Shown: positions 1 to 8,231, counted from the stretch's first letter. The stretch is 28,581 nucleotides of DNA from DATGFK01 sp040007395 (GCA_040007395.1 JBDTVG010000025.1:1-28581), one strand, 5' to 3'. The notes: a model not told the origin generated them from the sequence alone. Program-made: numbers and translations.

Positions 1-110
1 TTCAACAATTCGTCGAATTCTTCAATGGTCAACCCTGTCATTTTTAAGAAAACTTTTGGATATTGGCCCAGGTACAGGTATTTCATCATCATCCTGAGAT
101 TGTACTTCAT
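1..110 (-). CDS. Transposase, N-terminal fragment (runs off window start)
   Basis: A minus-strand reading frame opens with ATG at 110 and is still open at base 1, giving 36 visible residues (MKYNLRMMMKYLY..., then LKMTGLTIEEFDELL). The 'LTGLTxEEFDELL' pattern resembles the helix-turn-helix start of DDE_Tnp_4-type (IS5-like) transposases, which normally begin with a short Met/Lys-rich stretch before this helix. A purine-rich AAAGG lies directly before the ATG; later in-frame ATGs exist in the Met-rich start. The catalytic domain is outside the window, so it cannot be said whether the gene is intact. It lies next to a broken second transposase, so this end of the window is an insertion-sequence patch. 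Confidence 0.45.
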   Translation of the reverse strand, partial: MKYNLRMMMKYLYLGQYPKVFLKMTGLTIEEFDELL

Positions 111-163
111 CCTTTGTTCTGAATGTTATCTATTGGTTAACACCGATGTTGGATTAACTCACC

Positions 164-1069
164 TTACGCAGCGAACTGAATAGGCTGCAAATCGCGAAGG
201 GCATCAAAAGCCGAATGCCGTGCGGCAATATAGAGTTTGGTTTTGAGCGCAAAATGATTGAGCTTAGTCGCTTTACGCAACCATTGAAGTTTGATGTAAG
301 CATATAAGGCAGCAAACAGATGGTTAGTGACAGTCTGGGTAGGCGATTTTTTCGAGGGAGGCATTGTGTTTGAGCGATTTATGATAGGGTTCCACGTTCC
401 ATCGTTTACGGTAGATAGTGGTCATCGCCTCGAAAGTCAGGGTGGTATCGCTGGACACCAACTACTGAATACCCGTGCTGCCATCTTCGTTGGCGAAGAC
501 TTGCTTGACTAGCAAGAGCGGGAAATCGACACTTTCCAAGTAGATTTCTCGTGGGGTATTGGCTTCAAGTGTCAACTGGTCGAGACGTACCCGCCCGCCA
601 TCACGTTTAGCCTGCTCACTCAAGGCGACTTTGCGATTAGCCTTGAGTGGCATCACAAAGTCTTTGTTTAGGTCATGCTTAATGAACAGCATATTCTCAG
701 CCGCGCTATACCAGACATCGCTCAAAACGTACTGGAATGGAATTTGATTACGCTTCGCATTCGTCAACAGTTGGCGGTAATACTCATTTTTGCTGACTGG
801 AGAACGCCGTTTTTGTTTGCCGTCCTTTTTATCGACATAGTGGTCCGTTTTCGCCACAATCCTGAACCCAACGGGCGGCGAGTACCCGCTCGCGTGGTAC
901 AGACTCGTCATAAAATTGATGCCTTTAACGCTGCGGTCTTGGCTATGGTCGTACTGCCCATCATCAGCTATACCATATTGGTCACTCGGCTATCGCATTC
1001 TTCCGGTAGCAACTCAATCAGCCGCGTATACAAACTGCGGTACAACGGCGGTGGGGGAATGTGGCGCAT
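164..1069 (-). pseudogene. Broken IS4-type DDE transposase
   Basis: Reading the minus strand, three blocks of one transposase are recognisable. An N-terminal block (ATG at 1069 to a TAG at 968-970) ends at 'RVTNMV'. A central block enters in another frame at about 965 ('YDHSQDRSVKGINFMTSLYH') and holds 'LSDVWYSAAENM', with a likely catalytic Asp. An in-frame TAG follows 'NEDGSTGIQ' near 462. After it the frame continues through 'YRKRWNVEPYHKSLK', an exact Y-x2-R-x3-E-x6-K signature of the IS4 group. A run of six A near 350 then shifts the frame into the C-terminal block ending at 164. Compared with full-length relatives, much of the segment between the N-terminal and central blocks seems deleted. 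With a deletion, a stop and a frameshift the element cannot make an active transposase. Terminal inverted repeats were not identified. Confidence 0.8.
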
Positions 1070-1152
1070 CGGTTTCTCCGTTTCCGGTTCAGCTTCAGTA
1101 ACTTAACCTTAACGGCTTTCTGCTGCGCTTTCAATCCCCTTCTCAACAGGTG

Positions 1153-1206
1153 TCGGGTAGCTAGAAATCTTCCCCTCCGGATTTGGAAAGGGATTTAGGG
1201 TGAGGA
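1153..1206. repeat. Possible dispersed intergenic repeat, copy A
   Basis: The intergenic stretch downstream of fmt carries a purine/pyrimidine-skewed motif (CTTCCCCTCC, then GGAAAGGGATTTAGGGTGAGG). Read on the opposite strand it gives CCTCACCCTAAATCCCTTTCC. A related block, CCTCACCCATCCCTTTCC, lies at 2217-2234 upstream of fmt. Two similar but not identical blocks either side of one gene suggest a small dispersed repeat family; two copies in one window are weak proof. Confidence 0.3.
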
Positions 1207-1219
1207 TAATGCCTTTGCA

Positions 1220-2158
1220 TCAATTTGCCAGCACCGCCCCAACAAAGGTGGCGCGTCCATTGATAAAATCACTTATCGCAACTGGGGGCTTGCCAGCAAG
1301 CTGTACCAGCGTCGGAGTATAGAGGCCGCCGCCTGTCCCCACCGCGATAATCCCTTCGGCAGGACGCATCACCTGTCCCGGCGCAGCGGTCAGGCCGCTG
1401 ATCAATTTGCCTGACAGGATTTTGAGGACTTGCCCATTCCAATGTGTGTATGCACCGGGCCAAGGATTATAGGCGCGTACCTGCCGATCTATGGCCTCAG
1501 CGGGGAGCGTCCAGTCGATTGCGCCATCCTCTTTCTTGAGCATGGGTGCGTAGGTTTGGAGACTTTCATCTTGGGGTTGTGAGGCGATCTCGCCGCGCAG
1601 GAATAAGCCCAAAGTCTCGATGAGCAGTGGCCCGCCCAGAGTCGACAGTTTATTATGCAGCGTTTGCCCCGTATCCGTCGAAAGGATGGGGATCGCCCGC
1701 TGTTTGAGCATTGGCCCAGTGTCTAACCCTGCCTCCATCTGCATGATCGTGATCCCGGTTTGGGCATCGCCAGCGCGGATCGCGGCCTGAATCGGCGCAG
1801 CACCACGCCAACGCGGTAATAGAGAGGCATGGACATTAATACAGCCATGTGGCGGCAGTTCGAGGACATTGCGGCGCAAAATCTGTCCGAACGCCGCCAC
1901 CACGATTACATCGGGCTGCCATGCCTGCAACTGCTCAATCGCTCCGGGATCGCGCAGTTTTTCCGGTTGCACAATCGGCACGTTGGCGGAAAGCGCAATC
2001 TGTTTCACAGGCGACGACTGGATTGTTTTGCCACGCCCAGCGGGACGATCTGGCTGGGTAACAACCCCCACAACTTCAAAATCCGCAGAATCAAGTAAAG
2101 CCCTCAGCGCCGGGACAGCAAAATCAGGCGTTCCCATAAAGACAATACGAGTCATCAT
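1220..2158 (-). CDS. fmt: Methionyl-tRNA formyltransferase
   Basis: Formylates the amino group of Met-tRNA(fMet) with 10-formyl-tetrahydrofolate, producing the bacterial initiator tRNA in the cytoplasm. The 312-residue length is normal for the family. The N-terminus 'RIVFMGTPDFAVPALRAL' is the typical start of the hydrolase/formyltransferase fold, and 'HASLLPRWRGAAPIQ' (about residues 110-124) holds the SLLP folate-binding motif with the catalytic His/Asn region just before it. The C-terminal part (about 205-312) has the tRNA-binding domain with 'VRAYNPWPGAY'. The start is supported by AAAGGAG about five bases before the ATG at 2158; a second ATG follows directly. It lies 143 bases after a desaturase gene on the same strand and need not share its transcript, since a stem-loop lies between them. 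The usual neighbour def was not seen. Confidence 0.97.
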   Translation of the reverse strand: MMTRIVFMGTPDFAVPALRALLDSADFEVVGVVTQPDRPAGRGKTIQSSPVKQIALSANVPIVQPEKLRDPGAIEQLQAWQPDVIVVAAFGQILRRNVLELPPHGCINVHASLLPRWRGAAPIQAAIRAGDAQTGITIMQMEAGLDTGPMLKQRAIPILSTDTGQTLHNKLSTLGGPLLIETLGLFLRGEIASQPQDESLQTYAPMLKKEDGAIDWTLPAEAIDRQVRAYNPWPGAYTHWNGQVLKILSGKLISGLTAAPGQVMRPAEGIIAVGTGGGLYTPTLVQLAGKPPVAISDFINGRATFVGAVLAN

Positions 2159-2211
2159 TAACGCTCCTTTTAAATATTAAGTTTCCCGACTCAGGAGTGA
2201 AGATATGGAAA

Positions 2212-2264
2212 TTTACCTCACCCATCCCTTTCCGTTCGCGGAGTGAGATCAGGGGTAAGGTAAA
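2212..2264. repeat. Imperfect inverted repeat between desaturase and fmt
   Basis: TTTACCTCACCC (2212-2223) pairs with GGGTAAGGTAAA (2253-2264) with one mismatch across a loop of about 29 bases. The left arm continues into ATCCCTTTCC and so belongs to the same motif type as the block at 1153-1206. It sits after the desaturase stop and before fmt, where it could end or process the desaturase transcript. There is no clear T-run, so it is listed as a repeat rather than a terminator. Confidence 0.45.
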
Positions 2265-2301
2265 ATGTGGCGATTCTGATTTAGGGCAAGGCCACTTATA
2301 G

Positions 2302-3213
2302 CTACTTTGCCGGGATTAACTGTTCATCGGCGGATCTATCGCGGCGACTCGCCAAGCGTGCGGCGATGCGGCCTAGTTTGGCGTGATATTTTGTCACGCG
2401 ATTCTGGGCTTCGCGGGCTTCGGCAAGCGAAGGCTGCAACTCGTCAATGCCCCAGTATTTCCACAAGTAGTCTAACACTTGTGTGTAATATTCGGAAGGG
2501 CCGTAGTTCGCTTCACGAGCCAACATCTCGGTACGTTCGAGGTAGTTGGGCATCCCCGAACCGGGCATCTCAAATTTCATGATCACGTCTGCCAGTGGGT
2601 AGACGTAGTTCGGTTCAACTTCAAGATGTGCTTTGACTGCATCGCGATAGAAGGCCATATGCAACGTTTCGTCTTTTGCCAGACGACGCAGCGCCCGCGC
2701 TAGCATCGCATCTTCACCCTCGGCAATATCCGCAATACGTAGATAGAATGTCTGCGTGGCAAGTTCCTGAATTGCAGTGTAAGCAATTGCGCCGAAGTGG
2801 GTTTCGATATTCGCCGCCCATCCCTGCCGGATAATGTTCTTACGCATTGCCGCCCGCAGCCGCGCATCGCCATTGCCGCCTAGCAGCAAGTAGGTTTCCA
2901 GCAGCAGCGCATGACCGTCTTCCTCGGCAGTCCATGTGTGCAGAAAATCCAGCATCACAGCAATCGATCCCTTGAAACACTCGTATAGATGCGTCGTAAA
3001 CCATGGGAGATTGACCTCAGTGAAAAGGGCGGTTTCGACGGCGGTATAGACAATCGGTGACAGCTTCGGGATCGAATCAGGGTTGGCTTTCAATTGATCG
3101 AGTGGTAGATATTCGTGATAAGCCCAGTCGATCTTGGCGGCACGTTCGCGATGTTTGTCGTACAGATCGCGGAGTTTTGGCTCTAATGACGGGATTAGAT
3201 GCGTAAGCGACAT
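2302..3213 (-). CDS. Acyl-ACP desaturase (soluble di-iron type), copy 1
   Basis: Predicted to introduce a double bond into an acyl chain on acyl carrier protein, using O2 and a ferredoxin-type donor, in the cytosol. The 303-residue protein shows the ferritin-like di-iron ligand pattern of the stearoyl-ACP desaturase/DesA family: E66 in 'TEVNLPWF', E98xxH101 in 'TAEEDGH', E150 in 'IQELATQ', and E182xxH185 in 'DETLH'. The start at 3213 (MSLTHLIPSLEP) is preferred over an upstream in-frame start at 3267 because the paralogue at 9355-10239 begins at the same residue and GAGG lies about ten bases upstream. It is closely similar to that paralogue over almost its whole length; the C-terminal nine or so residues are extra. 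It follows an ABC exporter by 121 bases. Substrate chain length and bond position cannot be read from sequence. Confidence 0.88.
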   Translation of the reverse strand: MSLTHLIPSLEPKLRDLYDKHRERAAKIDWAYHEYLPLDQLKANPDSIPKLSPIVYTAVETALFTEVNLPWFTTHLYECFKGSIAVMLDFLHTWTAEEDGHALLLETYLLLGGNGDARLRAAMRKNIIRQGWAANIETHFGAIAYTAIQELATQTFYLRIADIAEGEDAMLARALRRLAKDETLHMAFYRDAVKAHLEVEPNYVYPLADVIMKFEMPGSGMPNYLERTEMLAREANYGPSEYYTQVLDYLWKYWGIDELQPSLAEAREAQNRVTKYHAKLGRIAARLASRRDRSADEQLIPAK

Positions 3214-3334
3214 AAAAAGGTATCCTCTTTCAGCATACAGTAAACTTGTGAAAACCCGGTTGGGCAATTAGACGATCAAACTGCCCATGTATCCGCTGTA
3301 CTGTACGCAGGGCTTAGCAACCCGTTGCAGGGCT

Positions 3335-5284
3335 TTAGGTTGGAATTTGATCGCGCTTGAACTGTGTTTCATACAACAAGGCATATAGTCCGCCCATTGC
3401 AATCAGCGAATCATGGGTACCTTGCTCAACCACTTGCCCGCGATCCATGACTAGAATCACGTCGGCGGCATGAATGGTACTCAGGCGGTGAGCGATCACG
3501 AGACTTGTGCGACCCTTCATGACCGTTTCGAGCGCCGACTGAATAAGCGCTTCCGACTGCGAATCGAGGCTGGAAGTCGCCTCGTCAAGCACAAGGATAC
3601 GTGGGTCTTTTAATATAACCCTCGCGATGGCTATTCGTTGCTTTTCGCCTCCACTCAATCGGTAGCCACGTTCCCCTACAACGGTATCGTACCGGTCTGG
3701 CAAGCCAGCGATAAAGCTGTGAATATTAGCGGCGCGGGCGGCTGCTTCGATCTCAGCTTGGGTTGCATTGGGTCGTGCATACAGTAGATTGGTGCGGATG
3801 GTGTCGTGGAATAGGTAGGTTTCCTGAGTGACCATGCCAATCGACTCGGCAAGGGAGGCAAGAGTCACATCACGCAGATCGTGTCCATCGATCAGAATAC
3901 GCCCCGATGTGGGATCATACAGACGGGGCAGCAGATAGGTAATTGTCGTTTTGCCCGCGCCGCTTGGCCCGACCAACGCCGCTAACTGCCCCGACTTAAT
4001 CGTGAACGATACGCCATCAATCGCCACGTCTCGCGCCTGTGAGTCGGGTATATCCTCCACGTTTTCTGGATCGGTTTCCTGACCATTACGCTTGGCAGCG
4101 CTATCGCCAGAAATAACATTGACGACTCCTTCCATACTACCGATACGCTCAACTTGGCTCAATCGGACTTTATCGGCATTGGCGGTGTAGTTGAACGAGA
4201 CATTATCGAAGGTAACTTCCCCTTCAACGTCTTTCAGCGGAATGGCATCAGGCTTTTCGGGAATCTCCAGCGGCAAATCAAGGATCTCGAAAACGCGCTC
4301 AAAACTAATCATTGAGGTTGAGAACTCGACAGGGGCATCAACCAGATCTTGCAATGGGCCGTAAATCTGTGAGAGATACAGCCCGAAAGCGACGATCAAT
4401 CCAGTAGTGAACACACCATCCAGCACAAGATGACCGCCGATCCAATAGACCAGTGCTGTACCGACTGCGCTAATCAATCCCAAGCTAACAAAGAAGCGAC
4501 TACCCACAACTGCCCGCCGCACACCATAATCGCGCACCTGACTAGCCCGTTCGCTGAAACGTCCCACTTCCTCATCGGTACGTCCAAAGAGCTTGACCAG
4601 TAACGCGCCACTAACGTTGAGCGTCTCGCTCATCATGGCGTTCATGGCAGCGTTGTTTTCCATCTGTTGACGGGCAATCGTTCGCAGCGTTTTGCCGATG
4701 TGTCGTGCGGGGATGAGGAACAACGGTACAACCAGTAGCCCCAGAATCGTCAGCCGCCATTCGAGCGCCAGCATAATTAACAGAGTCGCGATAACAGAAA
4801 ATAGATCGGTAATGAGGCTAACCAACGTGCTGCTAATGGCGGTTTGTGCGCCAACCACATCGTTGTTCAGGCGGCTCATCAATTCGCCTGTTTTGGTGTT
4901 GGTGAAGAAACGCAATGACATGCGCTGCAAATGGACATACAGTGCCACCCGCAAATCGTAGATCACACCCTCGCCAATGGTCGAGTTGAGCTGGCGTTGA
5001 ATCACGGCAATGAGTCCATTCCCTAATGGAATCAAGATAATTCCCGCCGCCAACAGGTCGAGCAGGGAGACATTTTTGTTTGGCAATGCGTCATCGATCA
5101 ACCGCCGGAACAGCAGTGGGGTTAACAGCCCCAGCAAGGTCGAAGCTACGATGCAAACCAACACGAGGATGATTCTCAAGCGGTGCGGTCTGGCATAGCC
5201 TAATACACGCCGAATCAATTGCCAGCTAATCTGTGGCTTCTCATTTTCACCGATACTTAGCGTCCGCCACCAGTGCATATTCAA
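3335..5284 (-). CDS. ABC exporter, fused membrane and ATPase domains (MsbA/multidrug type)
   Basis: A half-transporter that would dimerise in the cytoplasmic membrane and use ATP to export lipids, drugs or peptides; the substrate is unknown. Residues 30-335 form a six-helix membrane domain. The nucleotide-binding domain carries Walker A GPSGAGKTT (439-447), Q-loop Q487, signature LSGGEKQR (543-550), Walker B ILVLDEATS (563-571) and H-loop His599, so it looks catalytically intact. An unusual acidic insertion of about 45-50 residues (about 369-418) separates the A-loop strand 'VSFNY' from 'AIDGVSFTI', where relatives have only a few residues. The start is TTG at 5284, about eight bases after AAGGA; an ATG two codons later (5278) is the alternative. 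The downstream neighbour is an acyl-ACP desaturase, which hints at lipid handling but proves nothing. Confidence 0.92.
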   Translation of the reverse strand: MNMHWWRTLSIGENEKPQISWQLIRRVLGYARPHRLRIILVLVCIVASTLLGLLTPLLFRRLIDDALPNKNVSLLDLLAAGIILIPLGNGLIAVIQRQLNSTIGEGVIYDLRVALYVHLQRMSLRFFTNTKTGELMSRLNNDVVGAQTAISSTLVSLITDLFSVIATLLIMLALEWRLTILGLLVVPLFLIPARHIGKTLRTIARQQMENNAAMNAMMSETLNVSGALLVKLFGRTDEEVGRFSERASQVRDYGVRRAVVGSRFFVSLGLISAVGTALVYWIGGHLVLDGVFTTGLIVAFGLYLSQIYGPLQDLVDAPVEFSTSMISFERVFEILDLPLEIPEKPDAIPLKDVEGEVTFDNVSFNYTANADKVRLSQVERIGSMEGVVNVISGDSAAKRNGQETDPENVEDIPDSQARDVAIDGVSFTIKSGQLAALVGPSGAGKTTITYLLPRLYDPTSGRILIDGHDLRDVTLASLAESIGMVTQETYLFHDTIRTNLLYARPNATQAEIEAAARAANIHSFIAGLPDRYDTVVGERGYRLSGGEKQRIAIARVILKDPRILVLDEATSSLDSQSEALIQSALETVMKGRTSLVIAHRLSTIHAADVILVMDRGQVVEQGTHDSLIAMGGLYALLYETQFKRDQIPT

Positions 5285-5350
5285 TGTGGACTTCCTTTTA
5301 AGTTACTATAAATGGTTGTGTATTGAAAAGTATAACGCGCTGAGCCGATT

Positions 5351-5647
5351 GTGTACCTCTACTTTAGATCAGGGTATATGGCACAGGCAAAAGGCAAGCC
5401 ACTCTACCCAATGGGCTATGAACGCCGCTGTTTTGAAGAAATCCAAAAAGATGGCAGCGACAAACTGACGATTGAATTACACAGTAGTAAAGTCGATAGG
5501 GTGTTGATACTTAACGAAGAACAGTGTCGCCTGAAGGTAGGGGAGGGCTGGTCAGCCTTGGTCGATTTCGATGTTCCGACGTATCGCGACGTGCCACGCG
5601 AGTACCAAGAAAACAAGGCTTCAACTTTTCTTGTTGAGTGTCCATAG
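5351..5647 (+). CDS. Small hypothetical protein
   Basis: An open frame of 98 codons from GTG at 5351, or 89 codons from ATG at 5378 (MAQAKGKPLYPMGYERRCF...). I do not recognise a family. The product would be soluble and mixed in charge, with alternating strand-like segments such as 'KLTIELHSSKVDRVLIL' and 'GWSALVDFDVP', without signal peptide or membrane segment. Ribosome-binding signals are weak for both starts (GAG six bases before the GTG; AGGG only three bases before the ATG). It fills the gap between the divergent ABC exporter and the methyltransferase, and its last 27 bases overlap the methyltransferase end tail to tail. The composition looks protein-like, so it is kept at moderate confidence; a chance ORF is possible. 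Confidence 0.4.
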   Translation: MYLYFRSGYMAQAKGKPLYPMGYERRCFEEIQKDGSDKLTIELHSSKVDRVLILNEEQCRLKVGEGWSALVDFDVPTYRDVPREYQENKASTFLVECP

Positions 5648-6205
5648 CGCAAAATTATAGTCCGAGAGTAGGGGCATTTCCCCTTGTTCAGTGGGCTGGA
5701 ACCCCATTCGTTCAAATGGCGGGAGAAGGTGCAAGTTAGAGTCGATGACCAGCAACCTTCCCCCCGGTTTGAGAACACGAATAATTTCCTTGACTCCCTG
5801 ATGCTTAAGGTCATCTGACATATGGTGTAGGACGATAATACATAACACCACATCGAACGACTGATCAGGAAAGGTGAGATGTTCGATCACCCCCGGTTGA
5901 AAGTCGATGGAAAGTTTGCGTCGTGTGGCCTTGCGGCGGGCATAGGCGATCATACGTGGCGAGGGTTCAATCCCCGCCACACTGCCAGAGTCCCCAACAC
6001 GCTGTTTGGCAACGATAGCCTGTGTGCCAGTCCCACAACCCACATCGAGTACCGTTTCTCCGTGCTGAAGACGTGCCAAATCAGCAACCTTCTGGCGAAA
6101 TGCCGACTCTCTACCGCGTGTAATTCCCAAGAGGATAAGATCATAAATTCGGGGCCATGCAATAACCTGCCCTTGTGTTGTGGGCGCGGAGATGGTGCTA
6201 TCCAT
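5621..6205 (-). CDS. Class I SAM-dependent methyltransferase (UbiE-like)
   Basis: Transfers a methyl group from S-adenosylmethionine to an unknown small molecule or lipid. The 194-residue protein has the Rossmann-type order: motif I 'VLDVGCGTGT' (about 54-63), an acidic residue at the end of strand 2 in 'VAGIEPSPRMIAYARRKA', 'FDVVLCIIVLHHM' as motif II/III, and 'VLKPGGRLLVID' as the post-motif region. The hydrophobic N-terminal stretch 'ARIYDLILLGITRG' style region ('WPRIYDLILLGITRGRE') resembles methyltransferases related to UbiE/MenG and phospholipid methyltransferases. Length is short but acceptable for the group. The ATG at 6205 precedes MDSTISAPTTQGQ. Nothing in the neighbourhood fixes a pathway. 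The substrate is unknown. Confidence 0.85.
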   Translation of the reverse strand: MDSTISAPTTQGQVIAWPRIYDLILLGITRGRESAFRQKVADLARLQHGETVLDVGCGTGTQAIVAKQRVGDSGSVAGIEPSPRMIAYARRKATRRKLSIDFQPGVIEHLTFPDQSFDVVLCIIVLHHMSDDLKHQGVKEIIRVLKPGGRLLVIDSNLHLLPPFERMGFQPTEQGEMPLLSDYNFALWTLNKKS

Positions 6206-6339
6206 GTATTTCTATATATCCGATCCAACCCTGCGGTTTTAAGCAAACAGACAAACTAGTATTAAACTGATTTTATGTATACCCCTGTTGAATTACAAAT
6301 CGCTGCTGTGATCAGGGGTGCATTTCAAAAAAGTTCTGG

Positions 6340-7020
6340 CTAGGCAGCAGGGTGCCAAGGGTCATCAAATGAGTGGTCAAGCCGTGCTGCACGAATGAGC
6401 ACCATGGGTTGGGCACCCTCGCGGTTCCAGGGCATTCCGGCTCCGGTTAATCGACTTTTGAATGGTTTGAGGCCACTTTCGTCTTTGGCAAGTTCAAAAC
6501 ATTCCTCAACTTACAAGCGTTGCCCAGCGACATTGACCAAACTTTGCAGGGGTGTCTGCACCGGGCAAACACGACATAATAAGCCAATTCGCCATCGCTG
6601 AGACTGCGCCGGACAAGTAGGCCGTGTTGAATCTGGGGAGTTTGCAGCATCCGAGGGAGAGGCACCAAAACCCAATCGTACAAGCGAGGGCCTTTCGCGC
6701 CATCGCCGCCACTCAGCCGTCGCCAAGCGCTTATCCGCACGTTGCTGCTGAAATTCGCTCCAGACCGGCTCGTTTTTAGCAATCGCCAGCACGAAGGGAA
6801 GGTTTTGCGCTGCTAACCACCGCCGCAAGCGTCGGTTCCCGCCATAAATACTATCGCCAGTCAGCCAACCAAACGGCACTTTATCGGCGACGGCTTGTTC
6901 CAGCAGTCGGCGGGCTAATTCTGGCTTGGTAGCAAAGCTGACATCCACTTCAATACCCCCTGCCTCACAACGCGCACCGTCGATGAGGAAACCTTCGAGG
7001 CCGAGAGCACCCTCTATCTG
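6340..7020 (-). pseudogene. Decayed IS701-type transposase joined to another transposase tail
   Basis: Minus-strand fragments in several frames recall an IS701-type DDE transposase: 'VDVSFATKPELARRLLEQA' then 'VPFGWLTGDSIYGGNRRLRRWL' (frame ending near 6775), then after a frameshift 'GDGAKGPRLYDWVLVPLPR', 'LLVRRSLSDGELAYYVVFA', and in another frame 'TPLQSLVNVAGQRL' and 'EECFELAKDESGL'. In the last frame the text continues 'KPFKSRLTGAGMPWNREGA' and ends 'DDPWHPAA' before TAG at 6340-6342. IS701 proteins usually continue with a 'YEVRSW..WYRHITLAML' type segment here; the tail seen instead looks like the C-terminus of UPF0236/ISLre2 or ISKra4-type transposases. So this seems a remnant with several frameshifts, possibly a composite of two elements. 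Its upstream part beyond about 7020 is not recognisable. Confidence 0.75.
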
Positions 7021-7203
7021 ACCATGCCACTTGACTCAGTAGAACTGTTCACAGCGGCGATACGCGATCTGAGTGCAGGTCGCGTTATTCCGATGAGGCT
7101 GAGTGATTGAGCGTTCCTGAAATTTACAGATAGTACTCATACCCCTATTGTTCTGCCTACGGTCCACATCAGGTTCACCTATGCTGTAAATTCGGCTTGG
7201 ATA

Positions 7204-7209
7204 TATAAT
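7204..7209 (+). promoter_or_regulatory. Candidate -10 box before the duplicated-repeat protein gene
   Basis: A perfect TATAAT hexamer overlaps the first possible ATG (7208) of the downstream gene. If it is a real -10 box, transcription would begin near 7216, downstream of that ATG, which supports the ATG at 7241 as the true start. No convincing -35 hexamer was found at the right distance, so the call is weak. Confidence 0.3.
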
Positions 7210-7240
7210 GGGCGAAAATTGGATCATTGAGGAAAGGGGA

Positions 7241-8227
7241 ATGTATGGAAAATGGCTGCCTAGAAAAAAGAGAGACGCGCACTTCGATGTACTGTTTGAT
7301 TATAAAGGGCGTGCGGAACATGTAAGAAAGGTCAAATATGCCCTCGACAATATTTTTGTTGTGGGTATGTCTATGGTTCACGCTAAAGACTCCTTAACCG
7401 CCAGAACAAAACTTCTGAAGGTGTGGCGCACTGCGATAGCTAATGCTTATCCCCCCGGATTTTGGGAAGACTTTGAACAATTGCGTAACAGGAACTCTAC
7501 TGGTTTACCCATTGCTATCGAATTTCTTGAAGCTGATCCTTGGTTCTTTCGCACTGGCTATGTAAAAGAAAAACTTATCAGGTACATCCTTCGGTTGGAT
7601 TTATCAGCGAGTGACGCTGCACGGCTCCGAAAAGTTGTCATTGCTGCGGTTGATCAACGTTACCGACGCGAATTTCGTGACTACTGTCGCCTTGCGCGAA
7701 AAGTAGACGCTCCTGAATTGCGACAAGCGCTGCATGAGCGTTTAACGCATGAAAATACAGATATAAGGCGACGGGCGCAGTGGATGTGGGATGGTCTTGA
7801 AAAAGGTGTTCATAGATCAGGCTTTATGCGTGAATGGAGAATCGAAAGGAATCGACTGGTTTTCTCGTCAGGGTTCTTGGAAGGTATTGAGAAGGTGCAT
7901 TTAGGAGACACAAAATCGCTGAACTGGGCAATATCGCTACTTACAGAGGATGGGCATTTTGGTGTTTTCGGGTACGATAGCAGGATAAGAGGTAAGTTGA
8001 TTGATGCACTCGCCGATGTTGATGTCCCAGCAGAGTTCAAGCCACCTCTGCAAAAACTTATCTTATCAACAGTAGACACATGGTACGTTTATGCCTTCAA
8101 TCGCTATTGTAAGTTAGCGTCTCGCATAGACACTCCTGAGTTTCGCCGTGAAGTAAAAGCGCGTCTCGATAATCCCGATTTTCATATCCGACGGCGTGCC
8201 AGTTTGGTGCTTGAGGCTTTAAAGTAA
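7241..8227 (+). CDS. Unknown helical protein with an internal duplication
   Basis: I do not recognise a named family. The frame opens at 7208, but ATG at 7241 is preferred because GAGG lies eight bases before it and a TATAAT overlaps the upstream ATG. Two copies of a unit of about 100 residues are visible. Counted from the 7208 start, copy 1 is about residues 102-198 ('IAIEFLEADPWFF' to 'DIRRRAQWMWDGLE') and copy 2 about 240-338 ('WAISLLTEDGHFG' to 'HIRRRASLVLEAL'). Aligned pairs include 'FRDYCRLARKVDAPELR' with 'FNRYCKLASRIDTPEFR' and 'IRRRAQ' with 'IRRRAS'. The segments look helical and HEAT-like and are rich in Arg/Lys. There is no signal peptide or membrane segment. The next gene, a small membrane protein, starts four bases after the stop, so the two are probably one transcript and may act together. 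Confidence 0.75.
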   Translation: MYGKWLPRKKRDAHFDVLFDYKGRAEHVRKVKYALDNIFVVGMSMVHAKDSLTARTKLLKVWRTAIANAYPPGFWEDFEQLRNRNSTGLPIAIEFLEADPWFFRTGYVKEKLIRYILRLDLSASDAARLRKVVIAAVDQRYRREFRDYCRLARKVDAPELRQALHERLTHENTDIRRRAQWMWDGLEKGVHRSGFMREWRIERNRLVFSSGFLEGIEKVHLGDTKSLNWAISLLTEDGHFGVFGYDSRIRGKLIDALADVDVPAEFKPPLQKLILSTVDTWYVYAFNRYCKLASRIDTPEFRREVKARLDNPDFHIRRRASLVLEALK

Positions 8228-8231
8228 CAGA

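Noticed and set aside
675..1106. Plus-strand frame of 143 codons over the first IS remnant
   Set aside because: It lies antisense to recognisable transposase blocks and shows no family features.
5416..5853. Minus-strand frame of 145 codons overlapping the methyltransferase 3' part
   Set aside because: The 5621-6205 frame has complete SAM-methyltransferase motifs; this one is Ser/Thr/Cys-rich shadow sequence in a different frame.
5950..5995. GGGTTCAATCCCCGCC, reminiscent of a tRNA T-arm
   Set aside because: It lies inside the methyltransferase coding sequence, and no acceptor stem or other arms could be drawn around it.
7036..7227. Minus-strand frame of 63 codons next to the IS701-type remnant
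   Set aside because: No motif and no recognisable match to the transposase; it also overlaps the start region of the plus-strand gene. It may be a decayed piece, but nothing shows it.
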